Source of the DNA: Bacteroidota bacterium
GTDB lineage: Bacteria > Bacteroidota > Ignavibacteria > Ignavibacteriales > Ignavibacteriaceae
DNA length: 9,877 nt
Reading direction: 5' to 3'
Assembly (NCBI GenBank): GCA_021793635.1
Contig: JAJYSI010000078.1
Span: forward strand, 1 to 9,877
Shown: positions 1-6,763 of the stretch, piece by piece
How the letters are laid out: each line of letters opens with the position of its first letter
Position numbering within the stretch: the stretch's first letter is position 1
Notes under the pieces: generated by a model
Databases searched by the model: none
The model's input: only the letters and a program-made list of their open reading frames with translations
What the model was told of the DNA's origin: nothing
Made by a program: the position numbers and the translations under genes

Positions 1-440
1 GAAAATAACGGAAACAATGAACTGGTAACATTAACACTTAAAGAAATTATTCCTTCCTTAGACACCTCTACATTCAAATTGTCGTCAAGCTTTTGCGCAG
101 CCTTATACTTATTAGGAGTGCCATAGAATTCTTTTAGTTTATTTTTATCAACCACATAAAGAGAAGCTGAACGACTTTTCAATATCTGCATGTAAAGCTG
201 AGAATTGGCAGAAGAACCGTTTTCAAAAAAAAGATTGGAAAGATTTTGACCTCCTAATATACTTTCAAAGCCCTGCATGCGGGAGTTTTGCTCAGGCGGT
301 AAAATTGTAACTGTAGAACGATAAGTAACCGGATAAACTAATAATAGGATTAGAAAAATTATAACTGCGGAAATGAAGGTTATTTTTAATATCCTTATCC
401 TATGAGTTAAAACAATATTTAAGATTTCATGATAGCTCAA
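1..440 (-). CDS. Wzz-family polysaccharide chain-length determinant / co-polymerase, 5' part (runs off left edge)
   Basis: Reading leftward from a TTG at 440-438 gives 146 open codons to the window edge with no stop. The product begins MSYHEILNIV, has a transmembrane helix at about residues 19-37, then a YRSTVTILPP segment. This is the usual start of Wzz domains, where the first helix leads into the periplasmic domain. It continues with SRMQGFESILGG and a lysine-rich helical part. The TTG start is chosen because AGGAAA lies 6 bases upstream and the only nearby ATG is out of frame and stops at once. It lies 3 bases after the SLBB exporter stop, so the two are almost certainly co-transcribed and work together: the inner-membrane co-polymerase sets chain length and the SLBB protein forms the outer exit. 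Whether a C-terminal tyrosine-kinase domain follows cannot be seen. The family call is firm and the exact subfamily is open. Confidence 0.85.
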   Translation of the reverse strand, partial: MSYHEILNIVLTHRIRILKITFISAVIIFLILLLVYPVTYRSTVTILPPEQNSRMQGFESILGGQNLSNLFFENGSSANSQLYMQILKSRSASLYVVDKNKLKEFYGTPNKYKAAQKLDDNLNVEVSKEGIISLSVNVTSSLFPLF

Positions 441-443
441 CTT

Positions 444-2048
444 TTATTTCCTCGTGGCAACAATAACAGCAACAGTTGCGGCAATGATGGCAGCAACTTG
501 TCCAACTACCTGAAGCGATGTAGTAAACACTTCCCAAAATCTAGGTGCAGGTGGTTCTTCCGGAACCCAAATAGCGTCACCCGGACTAAGCGAATCAACT
601 TTATCAGCCTTAATCCATTCATGGGTATTTGCTTTTATTACTCGCACACTTCCCTTCTCAGCCCGCCAGCCAAAGCCTCCAGCCATCCGGATATAATCAT
701 CAACTGTTAGTCGTTTTTGATAAATTATATTTCCGGGATTAACAACCTGTCCGAGCATAACAATGTAATTTTTCGCTTCGGGAACATTTATTACGTCTCC
801 TTTTTTCAGCACTACATTTTCAGACATATCATGATTCTTGAACAATGCGTTAAAGTCAACTACTACCACTCCTTTTCTTTGAAGAGATTTGGCTTTGAAA
901 TAATCATATTCATCATCCGTCATATCCTTGCGCTGCATTACCTTCAGTCTCTCAAACTGCGGATCATTTTCAACTGTATCGACATTTCTTGTCAAAGTAG
1001 CATCGGTAAGAGAAGCTTCTTTTAAGAAACCTCCGGCTTCATTTATAATATCCACCAGAGTAGTTTTATCTTCAGTAATTTTATAGATGCCCGGATATTT
1101 TACCCAGCCCTTTACCTTTACGTATCGGTCTATCATGTATTGAGGTTTTTGCCTTACCAAAATCATGTCGCCATTATTTAGAATAATGTTTCGATTCAAA
1201 AGTTCGTCATAAGAAAAATATCGGCTTGTCTGCTCTTTACCGCCAGTATTGAATGAAACAATTTCTATAGTGTCCGTTCTTGCTTTACTTAAGAATCCAC
1301 CCGCTAATTTTATTAAGTCGGCAGCAGTTTCATTTTGTACATATTCATATACGCCAGGATATTTAACCTCGCCATTTATAGATACTGTTTTATCTACTTT
1401 ATCAACTATTACCGCATCTCCCTCATGAAGAAGCGGATTAGCTTTTCTATCGCTGAACCGTAAGTATTTCAGAAAGTCATAAACCTTGCTGGTTCCATCT
1501 AACGATTTAATTTTCACATCACGGTAATTTGAAGTCGGCAACAATCCATTTGATTTTCCGATAAGATCTATCAATCTGGAATTTCCAGGAAGGATATATG
1601 AAGAAGGATTCTTTACGTCACCGAGAAGAGAGACTGTAATTTTTCGAATTCCAATTAATGAAATGAAGACATCAACATTCTTATAATATTTATTTATTTC
1701 GGAAGTAATTTTTTCTTTAGCTTCATTAAGTGTAGAATTTCTTAAATCCACACCTCCGACTTTTGGAATAAATAGAAATCCATCCTGATTGATCATTGTA
1801 TTAAATGATGCATCCTGCAGTCCGCTGATTGAAATGAAAAACATATCACCTGCACCAACCATATATTCATTCGGATCAACGCTTTCATCACCGTAAGCCG
1901 GAAGAAAATTCTGCATCTTTGAAGAATCTATCGGCGAAGCAAATGCCCGTTCGTTGTAATCCGGTAAATTTTGTGATAGGATAGAATTGCAAAGAAATAC
2001 CGAAATGAAAAAAACAATTAATAAATTTACTTTATTCAAAGTCTCCAA
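444..2048 (-). CDS. Polysaccharide export protein with four SLBB repeats (Wza-like outer-membrane translocon)
   Basis: 534 residues. A signal sequence spans about residues 7-25 (hydrophobic, ending ILSQ). There is no good lipobox, since the only cysteine, C20, is preceded by leucine. A Poly_export domain starts near YMVGAGD (62-68) and runs to about 135. Four SLBB-type repeats follow at about 137-180, 222-266, 310-355 and 428-472, each with a V.G.V..PG/S core and three ending in AGGF. The C-terminus (about 508-531) is a hydrophobic helix ending ATRK, like the Wza helix that crosses the outer membrane. Known Wza has fewer SLBB domains, so this is an extended form. The start is TTG at 2048-2046; a second TTG at codon 4 is possible, and no convincing Shine-Dalgarno sequence precedes either. 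It is followed after 3 bases by a Wzz gene, which fits capsule or exopolysaccharide export. The function is firm, the exact polymer unknown. Confidence 0.92.
   Translation of the reverse strand: METLNKVNLLIVFFISVFLCNSILSQNLPDYNERAFASPIDSSKMQNFLPAYGDESVDPNEYMVGAGDMFFISISGLQDASFNTMINQDGFLFIPKVGGVDLRNSTLNEAKEKITSEINKYYKNVDVFISLIGIRKITVSLLGDVKNPSSYILPGNSRLIDLIGKSNGLLPTSNYRDVKIKSLDGTSKVYDFLKYLRFSDRKANPLLHEGDAVIVDKVDKTVSINGEVKYPGVYEYVQNETAADLIKLAGGFLSKARTDTIEIVSFNTGGKEQTSRYFSYDELLNRNIILNNGDMILVRQKPQYMIDRYVKVKGWVKYPGIYKITEDKTTLVDIINEAGGFLKEASLTDATLTRNVDTVENDPQFERLKVMQRKDMTDDEYDYFKAKSLQRKGVVVVDFNALFKNHDMSENVVLKKGDVINVPEAKNYIVMLGQVVNPGNIIYQKRLTVDDYIRMAGGFGWRAEKGSVRVIKANTHEWIKADKVDSLSPGDAIWVPEEPPAPRFWEVFTTSLQVVGQVAAIIAATVAVIVATRK
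447..452 (-). promoter_or_regulatory. Ribosome-binding site deciding the TTG start of the Wzz gene
   Basis: AGGAAA on the minus strand, overlapping the last codons of the SLBB gene and 6 bases before the TTG at 440-438. It supports the non-ATG start and translational linkage of the two genes. Confidence 0.55.
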
Positions 2049-2067
2049 TTACATAAAATGAATGACG

Positions 2068-2098
2068 AAAAATTAGGAAATATCTTAACCACTTCAAA
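2068..2098 (-). promoter_or_regulatory. Possible -33/-7 promoter for the SLBB-Wzz genes
   Basis: On the minus strand TTTG (2098-2095) is followed after exactly 19 bases by TAATTTTT (2075-2068), 7 of 8 matches to the Bacteroidota -7 consensus TAnnTTTG. The TTTG overlaps the ftsX stop codon. Position and spacing fit a start about 20 bases before the TTG of the exporter. This is a sequence match only, and the AT-rich background makes chance matches likely. Confidence 0.35.
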
Positions 2099-2957
2099 TC
2101 TTCAGACTGATTTTACGAAGTGAAAATAAACTGACTAAGATACCGATAATAGGACCGACCGCCAATATTGCAGCCACAAAATATGGATCATTAAAATTGA
2201 GCAGCATATGAATTTCCCGTATTCCGCGGGAATAAATATTAATAAAATAAAATACACTAAGAGAAATAGCACCCGCGAGAAGACCGATAAAAACGCAATT
2301 TAAGACTATCGGCATTTTGATAGTTGAAAGCTTTGCGCCGACAAGTTTCATCGTTTCCATTTCTTCATATTTCGATTTAGTCACCAGCTTAACGGTACTG
2401 AAAACAATATAAATCGAAATAAAAAAGAGTATTCCGGTAAAAGCAAAAATATAAGTTTGAATCCTCTTGATGAATGAAAGTATTCTGTAAACAAATTCCT
2501 GCTGGAACACGACATCATCTACACCATTGAAGCCACCTATACTAGCCACAATCTTTTTGATCGAATCTTTCTCAACATACCCTTCCTTCAAAGTGATCAA
2601 GAATGAAGCCGGAAGCGGATTGTAGTCAAGCACCCGCCTAAAATCTTCACCTGTTTCTTTTATAAAATCTCTGGCTGCCTGATTTTTATCTACATAACTG
2701 ATGGTATTTATGAAAGTCTTCTTTTTAATTTTTGCTTGAAGCTGACTTATCTGATCGTTTGACAGTGTGTCTTTAAGAAAAACATTTATGCTGACACTCT
2801 GCTTAATATTTTTCTGAAGCTTATTAGAAAGCAGAATCGAGACTAACGAGGCAGTTATTAAAAATACCGAAATGCTCATTGAGATAAGCGAAAGGAAAAA
2901 GGAAGACTTTGCTCGTCCGATTAATTTGAAGGATTCTTTCAGCCAGAAAAATATCAT
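2094..2957 (-). CDS. ftsX: Cell-division protein FtsX (ABC-transporter-like permease)
   Basis: 287 residues, the usual FtsX length. Topology is typical: one helix at about 22-44, a periplasmic domain at about 50-160, then three helices near 166-190, 216-240 and 260-280. Family hallmarks are the NPLPASF segment (113-119) in the extracellular domain and EEMETMKLVGA (198-208), the cytoplasmic loop that contacts FtsE in other bacteria. FtsX with the ATPase FtsE normally relays a signal across the membrane to activate peptidoglycan hydrolases at the septum. No ftsE is next to it here; separate location is common in the Bacteroidota group, so this is not evidence of loss. The ATG at 2957 has no Shine-Dalgarno and an AT-rich leader. 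A promoter candidate lies just upstream. Confidence 0.93.
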   Translation of the reverse strand: MIFFWLKESFKLIGRAKSSFFLSLISMSISVFLITASLVSILLSNKLQKNIKQSVSINVFLKDTLSNDQISQLQAKIKKKTFINTISYVDKNQAARDFIKETGEDFRRVLDYNPLPASFLITLKEGYVEKDSIKKIVASIGGFNGVDDVVFQQEFVYRILSFIKRIQTYIFAFTGILFFISIYIVFSTVKLVTKSKYEEMETMKLVGAKLSTIKMPIVLNCVFIGLLAGAISLSVFYFINIYSRGIREIHMLLNFNDPYFVAAILAVGPIIGILVSLFSLRKISLKI

Positions 2958-2983
2958 TTAATTAAGTGTAAAATTTTGTACGG

Positions 2984-3015
2984 CAAATTTACGGATTTAT
3001 ATGACTTGCCCAAAA
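2984..3015 (-). promoter_or_regulatory. Probable Bacteroidota-type -33/-7 promoter for ftsX
   Basis: On the minus strand TTTTG (3015-3011) is followed by 19 bases and then TAAATTTG (2991-2984), an exact match to TAnnTTTG. Predicted transcription starts near 2978, about 20 bases before the ftsX ATG. The site sits in the 66-base gap between the second lipoprotein gene and ftsX, where a promoter would be expected. Confidence 0.5.
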
Positions 3016-3023
3016 GCCGGAAA

Positions 3024-3650
3024 TTAGAAATTCGATTCGTCTATCCATTTTGTAATTAGCCATTTGTTTGTTGACGGATCTTTCTTTAACGTCATATTTA
3101 CTCTGCCGTCAATTCTTTCAACATCTGTAGGATTGAAAGTTATCGTAAGATTAAAACCTCGTACTATTGTTGCAGAAGTTGAATCGCTGCTGGATAGAAT
3201 AATATTATTCCAGATTAGGTCCAGCCTCTGTGAATTCTGAAATAATCCGTAAGTAGTTTTCATCTCATCGTCTCTTCCCCATGAAACATCAATACCCTGG
3301 TCATAATCATGATAAGTAAAAATAAAATCAGGGGAAATTAATCTTCCGTAAATAACCGTGTCTTTAAATGTATAAGCATACTGGAAATTCTGAAAAACTC
3401 CGTCAGTAGTCGTCTGGTCCGATAATGCAGATGAGGAATTACCGGCACTTTCATCCAAAGCAGGCGCAAATGGATTTACGCACCCCGACAACATAACTAA
3501 AAATAAGATCGGCACTAATATAAAAGCCTTACGGCTTCTCGGAATATTGGAAGAATGGAATAATTGAAGAGCGCTCTTGGCTTTCTTATTTCCATATTCC
3601 GGTACTCTATTATTCCAGAACTCCAATATCTTTTGATATGTATAATTCAT
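3024..3650 (-). CDS. Hypothetical lipoprotein, probable NTF2-like fold, with odd N-terminal extension
   Basis: 208 residues. A clear lipoprotein signal ends in LSGC with the lipidated cysteine at residue 57, preceded by the hydrophobic run FILVPILFLVM and the basic RSRKA. The mature part is about 150 residues with aromatic segments such as QNFQYAYTFKDTVIYGRL and SPDFIFTYHDYD and a C-terminal WLITKWID, a pattern I associate with small NTF2-like lipoproteins; the function is unknown. The oddity is about 38 polar, charged residues before the signal peptide, far longer than a normal n-region. DNA coding for residues 8-36 is a large imperfect inverted repeat, so the extension may come from an inserted palindromic element. 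No better in-frame start exists close to the signal peptide (the GTG at codon 46 would remove the basic residues). No Shine-Dalgarno precedes the ATG at 3650. It lies 19 bases after another lipoprotein gene. Confidence 0.75.
   Translation of the reverse strand: MNYTYQKILEFWNNRVPEYGNKKAKSALQLFHSSNIPRSRKAFILVPILFLVMLSGCVNPFAPALDESAGNSSSALSDQTTTDGVFQNFQYAYTFKDTVIYGRLISPDFIFTYHDYDQGIDVSWGRDDEMKTTYGLFQNSQRLDLIWNNIILSSSDSTSATIVRGFNLTITFNPTDVERIDGRVNMTLKKDPSTNKWLITKWIDESNF
3541..3629. repeat. Imperfect inverted repeat with central palindrome, inside a coding region
   Basis: Arms 3544-3564 and 3609-3629 match at 17 of 21 positions when one is reverse-complemented; only four adjacent central bases differ. 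Between them lies a perfect 12-base palindrome AAGAGCGCTCTT (3567-3578). Shorter copies of the same word, GGAATAT at 3541-3547 and ATATTCC at 3594-3600, are also inverted to each other. The whole could fold into a branched hairpin. It lies within the unusual N-terminal codons of the lipoprotein gene and looks like a small palindromic element (REP- or MITE-like) rather than ordinary coding sequence. No target-site duplication was identified. Confidence 0.6.
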
Positions 3651-3669
3651 ACATCTAATTTATTTGGAT

Positions 3670-4248
3670 TTAATAGTACGATCTTCCTTTTAAATCGCTC
3701 CAGCTTGGCAAGTTGGTGCTTTTGGTATCCTGCCAATAATATATACTCCAGATGGACCGTGAATCTCTAATCATGTTGAACTGTAATTCACCTTGATAGT
3801 TTTGCGGAAAAGTAGGATCATTCGTCGGAACAGTAAGAAAATAAGAAGCCGTATAGACCAGACTATCGCCTTGCGGGCTTTCAGAAACATTTGACAGCGT
3901 TAAAGTAATCGGCATATTCTGCGGTACTTTTGTTGTTAAATTATCAAAGTACTGCTGCTCATTCTTCTTCCCCCAGTTATCTGAAAGCGAAGGATACTGA
4001 GCAATTGCGGCACTTGACGGCGAAAAATAAAAAACTTTATGCGAAAAAGATGAATCGGATAGACAAGAAAGATAATTTACATCGCTCTTATCTTTAAGTG
4101 AATTTATAAAATTTGTAATCAGTATATCCGGCGTAACGGCCTGTTGATAGTCAGAGCGGGGCTGAGTTGGTGCTTGCGCAGTCCGCGTTGTAAATAGATC
4201 GCATCCGCCAATAAACAGCGGAATTAATATTAGTATAAGCCGCTTCAT
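3670..4248 (-). CDS. Hypothetical lipoprotein, probable NTF2-like fold
   Basis: 192 residues. The signal peptide is short and classical: MKRLILILIPLFIGGC, with the lipidated cysteine at residue 16. No aspartate follows immediately in the sense of a clear retention rule (the next residue is D17, so inner-membrane retention by an E. coli-like rule is possible). The mature chain has a low-complexity Thr/Gln/Pro linker (about 20-38), then DILITNFINSLKDK and a C-terminus WSIYYWQDTKSTNLPSWSDLK, typical of NTF2-like accessory lipoproteins. Its ATG overlaps the methyltransferase stop by 4 bases (ATGA), so translation is coupled. It and the next gene appear to be distant relatives: both have a lipobox, similar mature length and a W.I..W end. 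Function is unknown, and substrate or partner cannot be told from sequence. Confidence 0.8.
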   Translation of the reverse strand: MKRLILILIPLFIGGCDLFTTRTAQAPTQPRSDYQQAVTPDILITNFINSLKDKSDVNYLSCLSDSSFSHKVFYFSPSSAAIAQYPSLSDNWGKKNEQQYFDNLTTKVPQNMPITLTLSNVSESPQGDSLVYTASYFLTVPTNDPTFPQNYQGELQFNMIRDSRSIWSIYYWQDTKSTNLPSWSDLKGRSYY

Positions 4249-4979
4249 TTCCGGGCAATAATAATAATTCTTGGAGAAGTATTTAGGTCAAAATTATTTC
4301 CGCTGTAATCACCAAAGCTGTTTTGAATTCTAAATCCCGCTGAAGAAATAAAACCGGATAGCTCATCTCTACTATACAACTTTACCGACTCGTGATAAAT
4401 TCTTTCGTTTCCGTTTTTTCTAACCCTAATTTGCTTAATTACACGGTCATTTTCAATTTTTCTTTGCTGGGATATAAATCTATCCCGGTATTCTACGTTT
4501 GTTTCCGGAACTAAATTGCTTTCAACAAAATTCCGATTTAAAAAATCAATTACAAAATATCCATCCGGAATTAAATGTTCAAAAGCATTTTTAATTATCA
4601 AAAAATTGTCGGCATCGTTTTCAAAGTATCCGAAGCTTGTAAAGAGGTTTATCGCAAGAGCAAAATCATTTGTCAAAGTAAAATGCCGGACATCTGAGCG
4701 GATGAAATCGATTTTCAAATTTTCTTCCGATGCTGCCTGACGAGCAATGGATAATAAATTTTTACTCAAATCGATTGCAGTAACATCGTATCCTTTTTTG
4801 GCAAAAAAGATTGAATGCCTGCCGGTTCCGCATGCCAGATCCAATACTTTTGAGCCGGATTTTATTTTTATATTATTTAAGATTAGGTCGACCAGCCTGC
4901 CGGCTTCTTTTTCATTTCTGTTTCGATATACAATTAAATATTCTTCAGTGTCGAACCAGTCTTTGTACCATTCATCCAT
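4245..4979 (-). CDS. Class I SAM-dependent methyltransferase
   Basis: 244 residues. The SAM-binding motif I VLDLACGTGRH is at 45-55, followed by an acidic end of strand 2 (YDVTAIDLS, 64-72), motif II-like DFIRSDVRHF and FALAINLFTSFGYF, a typical Methyltransf_25/UbiE-like Rossmann core. The FGYF segment and the later YHESVKLYSRDEL part resemble small-molecule methyltransferases of unknown substrate. There is no membrane segment, so it is cytoplasmic. The ATG at 4979 overlaps the last base of the recR stop (TAATG) and the gene's own stop overlaps the next lipoprotein start, so it is embedded in the ybaB-recR operon. The fold is certain; the substrate is not identifiable here. Confidence 0.88.
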   Translation of the reverse strand: MDEWYKDWFDTEEYLIVYRNRNEKEAGRLVDLILNNIKIKSGSKVLDLACGTGRHSIFFAKKGYDVTAIDLSKNLLSIARQAASEENLKIDFIRSDVRHFTLTNDFALAINLFTSFGYFENDADNFLIIKNAFEHLIPDGYFVIDFLNRNFVESNLVPETNVEYRDRFISQQRKIENDRVIKQIRVRKNGNERIYHESVKLYSRDELSGFISSAGFRIQNSFGDYSGNNFDLNTSPRIIIIARK

Positions 4980-5575
4980 TAAAGTTCTATTCTTCCCAGC
5001 ATCGCTCTTCCGATTGTAGCTTCATCAGCAAATTCAAGATCGCCGCCAACCGGAAGCCCGCGGGCAATTCTCGAAACTTTTACTCCGAGCGGTTTAATCA
5101 ATTTGGCAAGATAAAGAGTTGTTGTCTCCCCCTCAGTATCCGGATTCAAAGCCAAAATAATTTCGCGAATATCCTCGGTATGAAATCTTTGTATTAATTC
5201 TTTAATCCGTAAAGATTCTGCAGTAATTCCTGAAAGCGGTGAAAGGACACCGCCTAATACATGATAGAGTCCGTTAAATTCATTTGTCTTTTCAATTGCC
5301 AGTACGTCGCTTGCATCTTCAACCACGCAGATGAGCGACTTGTCCCGCTTTTCACTTCTGCAAATTTCACAAAGTTCTTCTTCGGAAAGATTAAAGCATC
5401 TTGAACAAAACCTTAACTTTGATTTCAATTCTAAAATAGCTTTAACAAGGTTATCGACAGAATCTTTTTGTGATTTTAAGATATGAAGTGCCAGGCGCTG
5501 TGCAGTCTTTCTTCCAATTCCCGGCAGCTTATTTAATTCTTCAATCGCTACAACTAATGGCTCAGCAATCTGCAC
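4979..5575 (-). CDS. recR: Recombination mediator protein RecR
   Basis: 198 residues, the standard length. Domains are in order: a helix-hairpin-helix LPGIGRKTAQRLALHIL (17-33), a four-cysteine zinc site C57, C60, C69, C72, a Toprim domain (about 80-170) with acidic residues E86-D87 and NPDTEGETT (144-152), and the C-terminal GLPVGGDLEFADEATIGRA signature (173-191). RecR acts with RecO (and RecF) to load RecA on SSB-coated single-stranded DNA. The start is GTG at 5575-5573, with AGGA 8 bases upstream, 2 bases after the ybaB stop. The ybaB-recR pair is the classic order; the usual dnaX before ybaB is not present, since a divergent purC-like gene lies there instead. Confidence 0.96.
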   Translation of the reverse strand: MQIAEPLVVAIEELNKLPGIGRKTAQRLALHILKSQKDSVDNLVKAILELKSKLRFCSRCFNLSEEELCEICRSEKRDKSLICVVEDASDVLAIEKTNEFNGLYHVLGGVLSPLSGITAESLRIKELIQRFHTEDIREIILALNPDTEGETTTLYLAKLIKPLGVKVSRIARGLPVGGDLEFADEATIGRAMLGRIEL

Positions 5576-5577
5576 AG

Positions 5578-5904
5578 TTAAAATCCAGGAATATTGAGTC
5601 CTGGTGGCAGCATACCTTTTGTGACTTTTGCCATCTCTTCTTCAGCTAACTTATTTGCAGATTGAAGAGCTTTATTAACCGCAGCAACAACTAAATCCTC
5701 AAGAATTTCTTTTTCTTCGCTTTTAATGACCTGCGGGTCAATCTCCAATGAAACCAATTCTTTATTTCCGTTTGCGGTAGCTTTTATCATTCCGCCGCCT
5801 GCTTCTTCACTTACGGTTAAATCTCCTAGCTTGCTCTGAACCTTTTGCATCTCTTCCTGCATTTTCTGAACTTGCTTAAGCATTCCTTGCATTCCGCCCT
5901 TCAT
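5578..5904 (-). CDS. ybaB: YbaB/EbfC family nucleoid-associated protein
   Basis: 108 residues, family length. It opens with a Met/Gln/Lys-rich helix (MQGMLKQVQKMQEEMQKVQ), then a central sheet with GGGMIKATANGNKELVSLEIDP (37-58, glycine-rich turn and conserved DP), and a helix AAVNKALQSANKLAEEEMAKVT, ending in a PPGLNIPGF tail. Family members are dimeric DNA-binding proteins of the nucleoid. It is the first gene of the leftward operon, directly before recR, a conserved pair. A strong AGGAGG ribosome-binding site fixes the ATG. Confidence 0.95.
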   Translation of the reverse strand: MKGGMQGMLKQVQKMQEEMQKVQSKLGDLTVSEEAGGGMIKATANGNKELVSLEIDPQVIKSEEKEILEDLVVAAVNKALQSANKLAEEEMAKVTKGMLPPGLNIPGF

Positions 5905-5910
5905 TAAGTG

Positions 5911-5916
5911 CCTCCT
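5911..5916 (-). promoter_or_regulatory. Strong Shine-Dalgarno for ybaB
   Basis: AGGAGG on the minus strand, 6 bases before the ybaB ATG. It is the best ribosome-binding site in the leftward half. Confidence 0.75.
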
Positions 5917-5985
5917 GTCTAATTTTATCTACACTTTTTAAATAAATTATTGTTTTTTATTTTCCGGTAAATATAATATATTCGA

Positions 5986-6013
5986 TTGACTTTTTATACC
6001 TAATTTTTATAAT
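5986..6013 (+). promoter_or_regulatory. Sigma70-like promoter for the purC-like/psd/pssA genes
   Basis: TTGACT (5986-5991), a 16-base spacer and TATAAT (6008-6013) lie in the divergent gap between ybaB and the purC-like gene. Transcription would start near 6020, leaving a leader of about 27 bases that includes the AGAGGA ribosome-binding site at 6031-6036. The gap is otherwise AT-rich with no further structure I can support; I found no equally good leftward promoter for ybaB. Confidence 0.55.
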
Positions 6014-6046
6014 TTCAATGCATAAAATTCAGAGGATAAATAAGCG

Positions 6047-6760
6047 TTGAATAAAATCAACGGTTTTAATCATATTGAGGAAGAAATTTCGAATTCCGGC
6101 AAAGATCTATTCTTTGATGAAAAGGATTATCTCCTTGTCTAATACGAAGATGCAATTCCTGTAAACGGCGATAAAAAAATTAAGATTAAAAATCTTGGTG
6201 AAAAATTTGCGTCGATAAATTCTTTCTTCTTTGATTATTTAAAAGAATATCACATACCTGCAGGCTTTCTTCGAAGCAACGGAAAGAATTCTCTTAAATT
6301 AATTAAACATAAGCGATTTCCTTTCGCCGTAAAAATACTTAATGTTGCAGATAAAAGAACAGCCAAAATCTTCGGTATTAAAGAAGGTGAAACTCTGAAT
6401 CTTCCTATTTTTGAAATTCATACCGGCAACGGAAAAGATTCCATGGTTTCCGAAAGTCATTTAATTGCATTCGACCTTTGCTCGGTAGAACAATTAAAAT
6501 TAATAAATAGAATTTGCTCTAAGGTTAACGCAGTGCTAAAATCTTTCTTCGAAAGACGCGGTTACATTTTGGCAGAAGCAACTTGCCATTTTGGTAAATA
6601 TGACGATAAGATTTTTTTAGTGGACGACTTTACTCCAAAAAGTTTGAAAATTATTCCGATCAACAAAGAAGAAAAACTGATCGATCCTTACAAATTTTCC
6701 ACTTCTGCCGAAATTAAGCACTACACGGATCATCTTTTCAATATAATGAGTGCTCAATAA
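6047..6760 (+). pseudogene. PurC-like (SAICAR synthetase family) gene interrupted by an in-frame TAA
   Basis: From the TTG at 6047 (AGAGGA 10 bases upstream) one frame runs to the stop at 6758-6760: 237 codons, the normal length of PurC, but codon 32 is TAA (6140-6142). Both sides are in the same frame, so this is a single nonsense change, for example CAA to TAA, in a segment LLV*YED that aligns with the strand before the NGDKK loop of PurC. After it the frame stays open with clear PurC features: VNGDKK, FGIKEGETLNLPIFEI, SMVSES, LKSFFERRGYIL and CHFGKYDDKIFLVDDF. However, residues that bind substrate in SAICAR synthetase are changed: RNRAAGS has become LNVADKR and DEFSPDGSR has become DDFTPKSLK. 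So it may be a divergent paralogue rather than the pathway enzyme. A shorter product from the ATG at 6443 would lack the ATP-binding half. A sequencing or assembly error at 6140 remains possible. Confidence 0.75.
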
Positions 6761-6763
6761 AAG

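Noticed and set aside
4811..5197. Plus-strand open frame of 128 codons opposite the methyltransferase and recR
   Set aside because: It lies fully antisense to two well-recognised genes, with no family likeness or ribosome-binding site. The same holds for the plus-strand frames at 429-710, 717-1025, 3564-3770, 4516-4740 and 4747-5019.
6140..6142. TAA read as an amino acid (recoding or altered genetic code)
   Set aside because: TAA ends several intact genes here, such as the SLBB gene, recR, ybaB and purQ, at the expected family lengths, and no recoding signal is visible.
6443..6760. A separate small gene starting at the ATG 6443
   Set aside because: It is the C-terminal part of the PurC-like frame, which is open and PurC-like from 6143 onward. 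It has no ribosome-binding site of its own and would lack half the fold.
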